Assembly: GCA_937936275.1 (NCBI GenBank)
Contig: CALHCJ010000017.1
Location: forward strand, 1-32,326
DNA: 32,326 bases
DNA from: an uncultured Flavobacteriaceae bacterium
GTDB lineage: Bacteria > Bacteroidota > Bacteroidia > Flavobacteriales > Flavobacteriaceae
Reading direction: 5' to 3'
The stretch's first letter is position 1; each line of letters begins with the position of its first letter. Under the pieces are notes generated by a model. That model did not search any database and had not been told where the DNA came from. It worked only from the letters and a program-made list of their open reading frames with translations. The translations under genes and the position numbers were made by a program. Below are positions 1-7,800 of the stretch, piece after piece.

Positions 1-1
1 T

Positions 2-283
2 TGGACTCGAGAAGAGGCGATTCAGTACTCACTAGACAACGAGGCGGAATCAGAGGCAAGCATTACCTCTGAAATAGAGCGCTATATGGCAAACCCAGGA
101 CAAGCATTATCTTACAAAATAGGACAATTGAAAATTAGAGAACTACGAAGCAAAGCAGAAACCGCTTTGGGAAATTCGTTTGACATCAAAGAATTTCATG
201 ACCGAGTTCTTGAAACTGGCTGTGTACCTTTAGCATTATTAGAAGACAAAATTAATACTTGGATAACTTCTAAAAGCGAATGA
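2..283 (+). CDS. DUF885 family protein, C-terminal fragment
   Basis: This is the 3' end of a gene that begins before the window; the reading frame is open from base 2. The visible 93 codons contain the features I associate with the C-terminus of DUF885 proteins: a helical segment starting W-T-R-E-E-A, an E-I-E-R-Y stretch, then P-G-Q-A-L-S-Y-K-I-G and an R-E-L-R-x-K-A helix, ending in a short helix around the final W. DUF885 proteins are usually about 550-600 residues, often with a signal peptide or lipobox and a metallopeptidase-like fold, but their substrate is mostly unknown. The catalytic part is outside the window, so activity cannot be judged here. The stop overlaps the start of the next gene by 4 bases (ATGA), suggesting translational coupling. 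Family assignment rests on recalled motif similarity only. Confidence 0.75.
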   Translation, partial: WTREEAIQYSLDNEAESEASITSEIERYMANPGQALSYKIGQLKIRELRSKAETALGNSFDIKEFHDRVLETGCVPLALLEDKINTWITSKSE

Positions 284-639
284 TTTATCCTTGGCATCTT
301 TACCTAATGGGTGCGATTTATATCGGTGCTGGTATTATGCATTTTATAAAGCCCAAAATGTACATGCGTATTTTACCAGGGTATCTACCAGGCCATAAAT
401 TTTTAGTTAATCTCAGCGGAATAGCTGAAATCGTGCTTGGCTTGGCTTTGTTTTTTCCGGTTACCAAAGATATATCGGTATATGCAATTATTGCTATGCT
501 CACCTTTTTTTTACCCGTACATGTTCACATGTTATTTGGCAAAAATGCCTCAATGGGGCTACCCAAGTGGGTTTTAATAGGAAGGATACCGTTACAATTT
601 GGTCTCATGTATTGGGCGTATTACTATCTATGGATCTAA
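280..639 (+). CDS. DoxX-like small integral membrane protein
   Basis: The product is 119 residues with about four hydrophobic segments, roughly at residues 4-22, 42-60, 66-86 and 99-118. This matches the size and four-helix layout of DoxX/MauE-like membrane proteins. The first helix is followed by a H-F-x-K-P motif (M-H-F-I-K-P) and P-G-Y-L-P, typical of the DoxX-like subfamily found in Bacteroidota. The function of this subfamily is not established; some DoxX relatives act in sulfur or redox chemistry at the membrane. It starts inside the stop of the DUF885 gene (4-base ATGA overlap) and is followed at once by a strong hairpin terminator, so it is the last gene of that operon. No cysteine pair or metal-binding motif is obvious. 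Confidence 0.7.
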   Translation: MIYPWHLYLMGAIYIGAGIMHFIKPKMYMRILPGYLPGHKFLVNLSGIAEIVLGLALFFPVTKDISVYAIIAMLTFFLPVHVHMLFGKNASMGLPKWVLIGRIPLQFGLMYWAYYYLWI

Positions 640-671
640 AAAACTCCCAAGGTTTAGACCTTGGGAGTTTT
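640..671. terminator. Bidirectional intrinsic terminator
   Basis: Perfect 14-bp inverted repeat (640-653 pairs with 658-671) with a 4-base loop TTAG. The stem is A-rich on the left and T-rich on the right, so a U-tract forms on either transcript. It lies between the convergent DoxX-like gene (+) and the small secreted protein gene (-) and can end both. Confidence 0.88.
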
Positions 672-700
672 AACTCAAATTAACTCAACTTAAACCAACT

Positions 701-1282
701 TTATTTTATAGAAATATTCTTATAGTATGTCTCTTTGTTGTCAGAAACGATAAGCGTGTACTTATCTTCAAAAGCATCTTCGAAATTAAATACCTTTTCT
801 ACAATTGCCTCATCTTTAACAGTTTCTTCAAAAACAACGCGATCAAGACTATCAACGACCTTAATTCTAATCGTTTTCTTTTCTAAATTGAGTAAGTTTA
901 AGAAAACGATACTTCCCTTTTCTCTAAAAACCGGCTTTGACTTTTCCTTACGTTTCTTAATAACAACATCAGTATCTCCTAACTCAAGATCATAGGTGAT
1001 CACTCGTAATTCATTTTCTACTTCAAGGTAAAAATTACCCTTTTCAAGCTTACCTAAGTCAAAACGCTTTATATATGCTTCTTTAGCGGTTATGCCCTCT
1101 GTGTAGATCATGTTACCCTCGGCATCAATAAGCTTAATGGTTGTTTCTTGTTTAATGTTGTTCAAAGAAAACGTCAAAGTTTTTGCAGCATTTGGCGTTA
1201 AGCCTAATTTAACATTTGCAGCATTAATGGTAGTTGCTATAAAAAGAGCAATAACTGTTGTTAATTTTATTACATTTTTCAT
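701..1282 (-). CDS. Secreted protein with two similar beta-sandwich-like domains
   Basis: I do not recognise a named family. The 193-residue product starts with a clear signal peptide (M-K-N-V-I-K then a hydrophobic stretch to about residue 21, ending T-I-N-A-A). The mature part consists of two related halves, about 33-95 and 123-193. Each has an L-x-L/F-x-L-x-N start, an I-K-L/V-I/V-D strand, a V-I/V-F/Y-x-E strand and a closing K/G-x-Y-x-L-x-V strand. The pattern resembles the fold of T9SS type A sorting domains (strands ending G-x-Y-x-x-x-V), although no proper sorting signal is present at the C-terminus. It is monocistronic, flanked by a terminator and its own -7 box. A periplasmic or outer-membrane-associated structural or binding role is possible but unproven. 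Confidence 0.65.
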   Translation of the reverse strand: MKNVIKLTTVIALFIATTINAANVKLGLTPNAAKTLTFSLNNIKQETTIKLIDAEGNMIYTEGITAKEAYIKRFDLGKLEKGNFYLEVENELRVITYDLELGDTDVVIKKRKEKSKPVFREKGSIVFLNLLNLEKKTIRIKVVDSLDRVVFEETVKDEAIVEKVFNFEDAFEDKYTLIVSDNKETYYKNISIK

Positions 1283-1340
1283 GATTTCCTTTTTTTTATT
1301 ACTGCCTTATGACAGCATAGGTTAATAAATTTGTTCATCA

Positions 1341-1348
1341 CAAAGGTA
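1341..1348 (-). promoter_or_regulatory. Probable -7 box of the secreted protein gene
   Basis: On the minus strand this reads TACCTTTG, an exact match to the Bacteroidota -7 consensus TAnnTTTG, about 58 bases upstream of the ATG at 1282. No clear -33 TTTG is seen at the expected distance. Confidence 0.4.
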
Positions 1349-1456
1349 GATGCGTCATAGGGTTCTCACTACTACAGTTTTTTCTAATTTATATTCTATT
1401 TTAACCCATCAAAACCATAAAATCACATACTAAGATAATTTAGAACATATTTGAGG

Positions 1457-1464
1457 TAATTTTG
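1457..1464 (+). promoter_or_regulatory. Probable -7 box of the AraC-alkB operon
   Basis: TAATTTTG matches the TAnnTTTG consensus exactly and lies 38 bases before the ATG at 1503. A -33 TTTG at the usual 19-21 base spacing is not visible, so this rests on the -7 box alone. Confidence 0.4.
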
Positions 1465-1502
1465 TAGATGATAGTTCGACAGAGCTACAGTAATTTTATA
1501 TT

Positions 1503-2390
1503 ATGAACAATACTACCCTTAAAAAACAGAAACCTTCTTTTGAGGTGATAGAGCCAAGTTTTGGGCATTCGTATTTATATCAAAAATTTGATGCCTCAAC
1601 AAACAATAAGGATACCGTTTGGCATTACCATCCAGAAATTGAATTAGTATACATTAAAGGTGGATCTGGAAAACGACAAATAGGAAGTCATATATCATAT
1701 TATTCAAAAGGTGATTTGATTTTAATCGGCAGCAATCTACCTCATTGCGGTTTTACAGACGTATTGACAGGCAATGACAGTGAAGTTGTTGTACATATGA
1801 GAGAGGATTTTCTAGGACAACACTTTTTTGATATCCCAGAAATGAAAAACATTCAAAAGCTTTTCGAGATGGCGAAGGGGGGAATTGCTTTTTCTGGAAA
1901 TACAAAATTGAAAATTGGAGAAAAAATGGATGTACTTGAATACCAAGATGACTTCCAGCGTTTGTTATCCATACTAAATATCCTAAATCAACTTGGAAAT
2001 TCTAAGGAATTCAAAATATTGAATGGTGAAGGATTTTCTTTAGAGACCGAAGTGAAAGATAATGAGCGTATTAATATTGTCTTCAACCACGTGAAAAATA
2101 ACTTCAAAGAAGAGATTACTTTAGATGAAATCTCTAATATGGTAAGTATGACTGTACCCTCATTTTGTAGATATTTCAAGAAAGTCACGAATAAAACCTT
2201 TACCAAATTTGTTAATGAATATCGACTCGTACATGCGTCAAAATTATTGGCAGAACAGACACTAAGTATTACCGATATTTGTTTTGAGAGTGGTTTTAAT
2301 AACTTCTCTCACTTTAATAAATCGTTTAAAGCATTCACGGGTCAAAACCCATCAGAATATAGAAATCAGTTGAAAAACGTAATCACTTAA
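1503..2390 (+). CDS. AraC family transcriptional regulator with N-terminal cupin
   Basis: The product is 295 residues, the usual length for AraC/XylS regulators. Residues about 20-110 form a cupin-like sensor domain (W-H-Y-H-P-E-I-E-L-V-Y, then G-D-L-I-L-I-G and L-P-H), whose histidines could hold a metal or ligand. Residues about 195-293 form the double helix-turn-helix. The first HTH includes I-T-L-D-E-I-S-N-M-V-S-M-T-V-P-S-F-C-R-Y-F-K-K. The second ends in the signature S-I-T-D-I-C-F-E-S-G-F-N-N-F-S-H-F-N-K-S-F-K, then G-x-N-P-S-E-Y-R. The inducer is unknown; the HxH cupin suggests a small sugar or carboxylate. Its stop overlaps the start of the AlkB-like gene (TAATG), so the two are probably co-translated. 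Confidence 0.93.
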   Translation: MNNTTLKKQKPSFEVIEPSFGHSYLYQKFDASTNNKDTVWHYHPEIELVYIKGGSGKRQIGSHISYYSKGDLILIGSNLPHCGFTDVLTGNDSEVVVHMREDFLGQHFFDIPEMKNIQKLFEMAKGGIAFSGNTKLKIGEKMDVLEYQDDFQRLLSILNILNQLGNSKEFKILNGEGFSLETEVKDNERINIVFNHVKNNFKEEITLDEISNMVSMTVPSFCRYFKKVTNKTFTKFVNEYRLVHASKLLAEQTLSITDICFESGFNNFSHFNKSFKAFTGQNPSEYRNQLKNVIT

Positions 2391-2989
2391 TGGGAAGTCT
2401 TTTTTCAGAAGAAATTAATTTAAACCTTCCAGATAGTGAAATTAGCTATGTCCCTGGTTTTTTGAATACAGAGTCAGCCAATTCCTATTTCGAAACGTTC
2501 AAAAATACAATTCCGTGGCGGCAAGATGATATCAAAGTATTTGGTAAAACATATGCTCAGCCTAGGTTGACGGCGCTTTATGGAAATAATGAAAAGCCAT
2601 ATTCGTATTCAAACATCACTATGCATCCGCTTGCCTTTACCAATGAACTTCTCGAAATAAAAGAAGCCATTGAATCAAAAAGTGATGTTGTATTTACCAC
2701 CTGTTTAATGAATTTATACAGAGATGGTAAAGATAGTAATGGCTGGCATTCAGATAATGAAAAGGAGTTGGGCAAAAATCCGGTGATCGCCTCTATTACG
2801 CTAGGGCAAGAACGCTTTTTTCATCTTAAACACCGCTCTCAAAAAGACTTAAAACATAAATTACTTCTAGAACACGGTAGCCTTCTACTTATGCGCGGCG
2901 AAACACAACATCATTGGCTGCATCAAATACCAAAGACCGCCAAACCTATCAAAGAACGAATCAATTTAACCTTTCGTGTAGTGTACTAA
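2390..2989 (+). CDS. alkB: AlkB-type 2-oxoglutarate/Fe(II) dioxygenase (alkylated DNA repair)
   Basis: The 199-residue product belongs to the ALKBH2/3-like branch of AlkB, which removes methyl groups from 1-methyladenine and 3-methylcytosine by oxidation, releasing formaldehyde. The Fe(II) facial triad is visible: H120 and D122 in W-H-S-D-N-E, and the distal H178 in W-L-H-Q-I-P-K. The 2-oxoglutarate-binding residues are Y110 in N-L-Y-R-D and R190/R196 in R-I-N-L-T-F-R. A P-R-L-T-A-L-Y-G segment (residues 58-65) matches the substrate-side region of the family. The length is typical and all key residues are intact, so it should be active. It overlaps the AraC-type regulator by one base and is followed by a strong terminator, giving a two-gene operon. 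In E. coli alkB sits in the Ada regulon; here the regulator has a cupin rather than an Ada methyl-acceptor domain. Confidence 0.93.
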   Translation: MGSLFSEEINLNLPDSEISYVPGFLNTESANSYFETFKNTIPWRQDDIKVFGKTYAQPRLTALYGNNEKPYSYSNITMHPLAFTNELLEIKEAIESKSDVVFTTCLMNLYRDGKDSNGWHSDNEKELGKNPVIASITLGQERFFHLKHRSQKDLKHKLLLEHGSLLLMRGETQHHWLHQIPKTAKPIKERINLTFRVVY

Positions 2990-3010
2990 ATATCAGAAAC
3001 TAAAGCATAT

Positions 3011-3045
3011 AAAAAAGCGGTCTTCTTTTAAAGGACCGCTTTTTT
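3011..3045 (+). terminator. Intrinsic terminator after alkB
   Basis: A 12-bp perfect stem (3011-3022 with 3034-3045), including GCGGTC/GACCGC, ends in a T-run; the 11-base loop may partly extend the stem. It lies 22 bases after the alkB stop. The left arm is A-rich, so it may also serve the convergent nuclease gene. Confidence 0.88.
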
Positions 3046-3233
3046 AAAACCCTTGTTTAGAGTTAGATACTATCTTTAACATTTTGGGCAGAACTGCTAA
3101 TTTACTCGCATCTCACTTCCCAATAATAACTTCAAATCTTATGCCAAGGTATATCAAATCGTTGAAATAATTATTTCTTAGATAAATTACCATAAAGCCA
3201 TTGTGCCTATACTTTTTAAAATCGACCAAAAAA

Positions 3234-4010
3234 CTACTTATATATGTCATTCAAGATTTTAGCCAGACGTAATCCCCCTTTTTGTAATTGATTCTCTACA
3301 GTTCCCCACCAGGTGTAGCTGTATCCGTAAAAAAGCTTTTCTCCTATCTCGACCGAGTCGTAAAGTTCATTCGCAATATCTTGCGATTCTTCAACCCAGT
3401 CGTATATGTTGCCCTCTTGAATATGCTTCTTTTGTTTTTTCGTTAAACGAGGTAGTGACTCCGCAAGCTCTGAATAACTCATTCCGTAATCTTGAATCAT
3501 GTTTGAATCCCATACGCGATGCAAATTACTTCCTTCTTTAAACCATTGCACTTGAATATCGTTACCTCCCTTATCTTCCAGACGCCCGACATGCATCGGT
3601 TGATGTAAATCACCAACCAAATGAACTAGTAACTTTAGATAAAATATTTTATCCGCTTTGGTACTCGCTTTGTCTTTTACCATTGCTACACATTTTTCGA
3701 TACCTATGATGACATCACCATATTCACTTGGTTCAACATCCGTATACTTTTTATCTGCGGGAAAGTTTACATAATGCCAAGCACTAAATTTTCGATACTT
3801 TTTATCCGCCTTAATATCGTCACCGAACGTAGAAACTACAGCCAAACTTTCTCCATCTAATAATTTATCAATTGCCTTTCGAGCTTTTCTTGATAGATTG
3901 TTTTGGGCAATCTCTCCAGTAGTGCGATGACCCGTTTTAGACCAAACCATCTCATTACTGAATGAGAATTGAAAAGATAAAAGAATGAATAGTATCAGTA
4001 TTTTTTTCAT
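3234..4010 (-). CDS. S1/P1 family zinc-dependent nuclease, exported
   Basis: The 258-residue product has a signal peptide (M-K-K-I-L-I-L-F-I-L-L to about residue 19) and then the conserved mature start with W23 and H28 (W-S-K-T-G-H-R). The full trinuclear zinc site of the P1/S1 family is present: W23, H28, D64 or D65, H79, the H130/D134/H140 set in L-V-H-L-V-G-D-L-H-Q-P-M-H, and H164/D168 in N-L-H-R-V-W-D. Such enzymes cut single-stranded DNA and RNA and may remove 3' phosphates. In the periplasm or outside the cell this fits nucleic acid scavenging. An upstream TTG at 4028 would add six residues, but the ATG at 4010 gives a normal signal peptide and is preferred. It is divergent from the penicillin-binding protein gene. 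Confidence 0.93.
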   Translation of the reverse strand: MKKILILFILLSFQFSFSNEMVWSKTGHRTTGEIAQNNLSRKARKAIDKLLDGESLAVVSTFGDDIKADKKYRKFSAWHYVNFPADKKYTDVEPSEYGDVIIGIEKCVAMVKDKASTKADKIFYLKLLVHLVGDLHQPMHVGRLEDKGGNDIQVQWFKEGSNLHRVWDSNMIQDYGMSYSELAESLPRLTKKQKKHIQEGNIYDWVEESQDIANELYDSVEIGEKLFYGYSYTWWGTVENQLQKGGLRLAKILNDIYK

Positions 4011-4115
4011 GTGGAGCAATTTCTTCAAAAGTAAGTATTGAACTTTAATCTAATGTTAACTCTTAAATCATTTTATATTTAAAGTTTGATATTGCACTTA
4101 AAAGAATTCGTTTTT

Positions 4116-6362
4116 ATGATTAATAAGATAAAATCTAAATACATTAAGTACTCTTTAATAGGGTTCGTAGCAATTTTTACTGGCATACTATTATTTCTCT
4201 TAAGTGTGTATTTAGGAGCATGGGGAAAATTACCGGATAAAGAAGAACTTTCAAATTTTCAATACCAACAAGCCTCAGAAGTCTACACAAAAGATAGCAT
4301 ACTCATTGGAAAGTATTATTTGTATGACCGACAACCAATTGCGTTTGAAGAATTTTCAAAACATACCTTAGATGCCTTAGTTTCTATTGAAGACGAACGC
4401 TTTTACAACCATTCTGGAATCGATTATAAGAGTTTGCTTAGGGTGGCTATAAAAACCCTTTTAATGCAAGATCAATCTTCAGGTGGTGGGAGCACAATTT
4501 CGCAACAATTGGCTAAAAATTTATATCCGAGAAAAGAACGAGCTAGCACAAATATTGTAGTTAATAAGGTGAAAGAAATGATTATTGCTTCTCGTTTAGA
4601 AGCAATATTTTCTAAGGAAGAAATTCTAACTCATTATCTTAACACGGTTTCCTTCGGAGATAATACCTTCGGAATTGAAAGTGCGTCATTAAAATTTTTC
4701 AATAAAAAGACGAATGCTTTAAAAGTTGAAGAAGCCGCGGTATTAATAGGAATGCTTAAAGCCACCTATGGCTACAATCCGCGGATATTTCCCGAAAATA
4801 GTAGGGCACGTCGAAACCTAGTCTTAGAGGTGATGACCGATAATAATTTTTTAGAAAAAGCAAAAAAAGATAGCTTAATCAACCTTCCTCTTCAATTGAA
4901 TTATAGAAAATTTGATTATTCAGAAGGTCTAGCGCCCTATTTCCGTGAGGAGGTCAGAAAAATATTAAGCAAATGGGTGACGGCTGAAAAAGAGAAAGGA
5001 AACACGTACAATATCTATACTTCGGGTTTAAAGATTTATACCACGCTAAACTATCAAATGCAGATGCTTGCTGAAGAAACAATGCAAAAACACATGGCTT
5101 CGCTGCAGCGGTCATTTGAAAAAAGTTACGGCAACAAAGGACCATGGAAAACGAATAGAAAGATTATTGACAAAGCTGTTCGAAATTCTGAACCTTATAA
5201 AAAACTTGTTGCGAAAGGTTTAACCCATGAGGAAACTTGGGATTCTTTGAGTATCAAAAGAAAGATAACTTTAACCGACTGGAGCGGTGAAAGAACGGTT
5301 GACGCAAGTGTTATTGATAGCATTCAACACTATATGAAATTCTTGAATACAGGCTCTTTGGCAATTGATGCCGAAACCGGAGCTGTTCGTACCTGGATTG
5401 GCGGTATTAATTTCAAACAATATAAGTTTGATCATATTGCTCAAAGCAGAAGACAAGTGGGTTCCACTTTTAAGCCCATTGTTTATACCGCGGCATTAGA
5501 AACGGGTATCCCTCCTTGCGCCTATTTTTCGGCAAGAGAAATTGAATACGAAAATCTTAAAGGTTGGTCACCTAGTAATTCGGGAGACAAGGACGAGGCC
5601 TACCTTAACTATTCTATGGAAGAGGCATTAAGCAAATCAGTGAATACAGTTGCAGTTAAGGTCTTGGAAGCGACAGGTATTGAAAATGTACTTACTCAAG
5701 CAAAAAAGATGGGTGTGTTTTCTGAACTTCCCAATCAACCTTCAGTAGCCTTAGGCACTGGTGAAATATACCTAAATGAGCTTGCCGGTGTTTATGCCAG
5801 TTACATAAATGACGGAAAAGCTGTTCTACCCTATTTGATTGAAAGCATCACAAATCGAAAAGATTCAGTTTTAGTAAATTTTCAACCCAAAATAGCCCGA
5901 AATCGTGCATTTTCGAAGCAAACAGAGCAAATAATGGTCGAAATGATGAAATCTACAATAAACACAGGTACGGCAAAACGTATTCGCTCTACCTATAAAT
6001 TAACGAATGATATCGCAGGAAAAACTGGTACAACCCAGAATAATAAAGACGCTTGGTTTGTAGCGCTTACTCCTAAATTGGTTCATATCACCTGGGTCGG
6101 CTTAGACAAGCACGAAATAGGCTTCAAAAATACTAGCATCGGTCAAGGTGCTAATGCTGCTTTACCCCTATTTGCTTTATGGTACAAGGAATTAAATAAA
6201 GATAGGAGTTTCGATCATATTACTAAAGCACGCTTTGAGAAACCGAATTCATTCGTATTAGATCAATTGAACTGCGAGCCTGTTAAGAAAGATGGATTTT
6301 TAAAACGATTATTTACCAACCCGAAAAAAAAGAAATCGAAGCGATTTAGAAAGCAGAACTAA
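4116..6362 (+). CDS. Class A penicillin-binding protein (PBP1A type): peptidoglycan glycosyltransferase/transpeptidase
   Basis: The 748-residue bifunctional enzyme polymerises lipid II and crosslinks peptidoglycan at the inner membrane. One N-terminal membrane helix lies at about residues 12-36. The GT51 glycosyltransferase domain (about 45-225) shows E-D-E-R-F-Y-N-H with catalytic E92, G-G-S-T-I-S-Q-Q-L-A-K-N and the S-x-E-E-I-L-x-x-Y-L-N region. The transpeptidase domain shows S450-T-F-K453 (SxxK), S508-V-N510 (SxN) and K636-T-G-T. The C-terminus is a lysine-rich tail (K-K-K-K-S-K-R-F). All catalytic motifs are intact and the length is normal for the Bacteroidota type. A TTG at 4086 extends the frame by ten residues, but the ATG at 4116 gives the usual short cytoplasmic start. 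It is monocistronic and divergent from the nuclease gene. Confidence 0.95.
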   Translation: MINKIKSKYIKYSLIGFVAIFTGILLFLLSVYLGAWGKLPDKEELSNFQYQQASEVYTKDSILIGKYYLYDRQPIAFEEFSKHTLDALVSIEDERFYNHSGIDYKSLLRVAIKTLLMQDQSSGGGSTISQQLAKNLYPRKERASTNIVVNKVKEMIIASRLEAIFSKEEILTHYLNTVSFGDNTFGIESASLKFFNKKTNALKVEEAAVLIGMLKATYGYNPRIFPENSRARRNLVLEVMTDNNFLEKAKKDSLINLPLQLNYRKFDYSEGLAPYFREEVRKILSKWVTAEKEKGNTYNIYTSGLKIYTTLNYQMQMLAEETMQKHMASLQRSFEKSYGNKGPWKTNRKIIDKAVRNSEPYKKLVAKGLTHEETWDSLSIKRKITLTDWSGERTVDASVIDSIQHYMKFLNTGSLAIDAETGAVRTWIGGINFKQYKFDHIAQSRRQVGSTFKPIVYTAALETGIPPCAYFSAREIEYENLKGWSPSNSGDKDEAYLNYSMEEALSKSVNTVAVKVLEATGIENVLTQAKKMGVFSELPNQPSVALGTGEIYLNELAGVYASYINDGKAVLPYLIESITNRKDSVLVNFQPKIARNRAFSKQTEQIMVEMMKSTINTGTAKRIRSTYKLTNDIAGKTGTTQNNKDAWFVALTPKLVHITWVGLDKHEIGFKNTSIGQGANAALPLFALWYKELNKDRSFDHITKARFEKPNSFVLDQLNCEPVKKDGFLKRLFTNPKKKKSKRFRKQN

Positions 6363-6368
6363 ATCTGA

Positions 6369-6399
6369 TTTGGAATTATCATTTATTTTAATATCTTTA
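6369..6399 (+). promoter_or_regulatory. Putative promoter of the SPFH operon
   Basis: TTTG at 6369-6372 is separated by exactly 19 bases from TATCTTTA at 6392-6399, one mismatch from the Bacteroidota TTTG-N19-TAnnTTTG consensus. It lies 35 bases before the ATG at 6435. Confidence 0.5.
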
Positions 6400-6434
6400 T
6401 GATATCAATTTAATATCATTTAATTCATTTGATT

Positions 6435-7292
6435 ATGACAAACGAAAAAGATTTAAGTCCAGCGAACGGATACTTGATGCTAGCTTTATTAATTTTCTTA
6501 GCAGCTATTGGCATCTTCATGCTATTCCGTATTCCTCCAGTCGGTATTCTGGCTATTGTAGCCGCAATTATTATCGTACCAGGCTTTGTGCTCGTAAATC
6601 CAAACAGTTCAAGAGTATTATTACTTTTTGGCAAATATGTTGGTACTATAAAGAAAAACGGACTGTTCTGGGTAAATCCACTATTTTCGAAAAAGAAAAT
6701 ATCATTACGCGCAAGCAACTTTGATAGCGAACGTTTAAAAGTCAACGATAAATTGGGGAATCCCGTAATGATTAGTACCATCTTAGTATGGAGGGTGACG
6801 GATACCTATAGAGCAGCGTTCGATGTTGATGACTATCAAAATTTTGTGCGTGTTCAAACAGATGCTGCAGTGCGAAAACTCGCAAGCATGTATCCTTATG
6901 ATAATTTTGCAGATGAAGGTCTTGATGAAGATATTACACTGAGATCAAGCCTTAATGAAGTAAGTGAGGCCTTGGAAAAAGAATTGCAAGAACGCCTATC
7001 TATGGCAGGTATTGAAGTGCTTGAAGCCAGAATTGGCTATTTAGCTTACGCTCAAGAAATAGCGAATGCCATGCTGAAAAGACAGCAAGCCACGGCAATC
7101 GTCGCAGCACGCCACAAAATAGTAGAGGGCGCTGTTAGTATGGTCGAAATGGCCTTAGAAGAACTCAACAAAAAAAGTGTTGTTGATTTAGACGAAGAGC
7201 GAAAAGCAGCTATGGTAAGTAATTTAATGGTTGTACTCTGTTCTGACAAAGATGCTTCGCCTATAGTGAACACCGGAACTTTAAATCACTAG
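6435..7292 (+). CDS. SPFH/band 7 domain membrane protein
   Basis: The product is 285 residues. Two adjacent hydrophobic helices (about residues 12-32 and 35-55) form a membrane hairpin, followed by the SPFH/prohibitin-homology domain (about 55-215). Within it are N-P-N-S-S-R-V-L-L-L-F-G-K-Y-x-G-T, a V-W-R-V-T-D strand and the helix V-R-V-Q-T-D-A-A-V-R-K-L-A. A charged alanine/glutamate-rich helix follows, then A-x-A-M-L-K-R-Q-Q-A and a helical tail. SPFH proteins oligomerise and scaffold membrane microdomains; the specific client is not evident. A TTG at 6429 lies two codons upstream, but ATG 6435 is preferred. It is one base upstream of the next gene, so the two are surely co-transcribed. 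The genes downstream encode a membrane protein and an Arc-like repressor, an arrangement I recall in other Bacteroidota and some Firmicutes. Confidence 0.92.
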   Translation: MTNEKDLSPANGYLMLALLIFLAAIGIFMLFRIPPVGILAIVAAIIIVPGFVLVNPNSSRVLLLFGKYVGTIKKNGLFWVNPLFSKKKISLRASNFDSERLKVNDKLGNPVMISTILVWRVTDTYRAAFDVDDYQNFVRVQTDAAVRKLASMYPYDNFADEGLDEDITLRSSLNEVSEALEKELQERLSMAGIEVLEARIGYLAYAQEIANAMLKRQQATAIVAARHKIVEGAVSMVEMALEELNKKSVVDLDEERKAAMVSNLMVVLCSDKDASPIVNTGTLNH

Positions 7293-7293
7293 G

Positions 7294-7800
7294 ATGCGTA
7301 TTTTTAATGAGACACAACGCTTTACACAATGGTGGCTGCAATTGATGAACCTCGCCATATTCAGTTTCACCATTTTTTTGGGACACAAATGGTTTGTTTT
7401 GAACGAGGGTTTTAGTAATGTTTCTGCAGAAAATCGTCCAGAGCAAATTTTTGTTATCCTTATCATGTTATTAGTCCTTTTCTTAATTTATATGCTAAGA
7501 TTGAAGATAACTATTGACGAAATAGGCATACACTATCAATTCATACCGTTCAATAGCACTAAGAAAACAATCCGTTGGGATGAATTAGAAAAGTGTTATG
7601 TTCGTACCTACAGTCCATTAAAAGAATATGGCGGATGGGGCTACCGAATATCATTTGGCAATGGAAAAGCTTTAAACGTTAAAGGAAATAAAGGTATTCA
7701 AATAGAACTCAAAACTGGCAAAAAGTTACTTCTTGGTACACAGAAAGAAGAAGATGCACGAAAAGTAATTGAGCGGTATTTTAAAACAAACGATGAGTAA
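7294..7800 (+). CDS. Two-helix membrane protein with C-terminal PH-like beta domain
   Basis: No named family is recognised with certainty. The 168-residue product has two membrane helices (about residues 15-34 and 50-70). A soluble beta-rich domain follows (about 72-165): K-I-T-I-D-E-I-G-I-H-Y, I-R-W-D-E-L-E-K-C-Y-V-R, a glycine-rich turn Y-G-G-W-G-Y-R, and G-I-Q-I-E-L-K-T-G-K-K-L-L-L-G-T, ending in a helix A-R-K-V-I-E-R-Y-F. This order of strands with a final helix is typical of bacterial PH-like domains found after membrane hairpins. It begins one base after the SPFH stop and overlaps the Arc-like gene by 8 bases. The tight packing argues that it works with the SPFH scaffold. Confidence 0.72.
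   Translation: MRIFNETQRFTQWWLQLMNLAIFSFTIFLGHKWFVLNEGFSNVSAENRPEQIFVILIMLLVLFLIYMLRLKITIDEIGIHYQFIPFNSTKKTIRWDELEKCYVRTYSPLKEYGGWGYRISFGNGKALNVKGNKGIQIELKTGKKLLLGTQKEEDARKVIERYFKTNDE

Noticed and set aside
4011-4028. Six-residue extension of the S1/P1 nuclease from TTG
   Set aside because: ATG 4010 gives a standard signal peptide, and the extension adds nothing recognisable.
4086-4115. Ten-residue N-terminal extension of the penicillin-binding protein from TTG
   Set aside because: ATG 4116 gives the usual short basic cytoplasmic start before the membrane helix.
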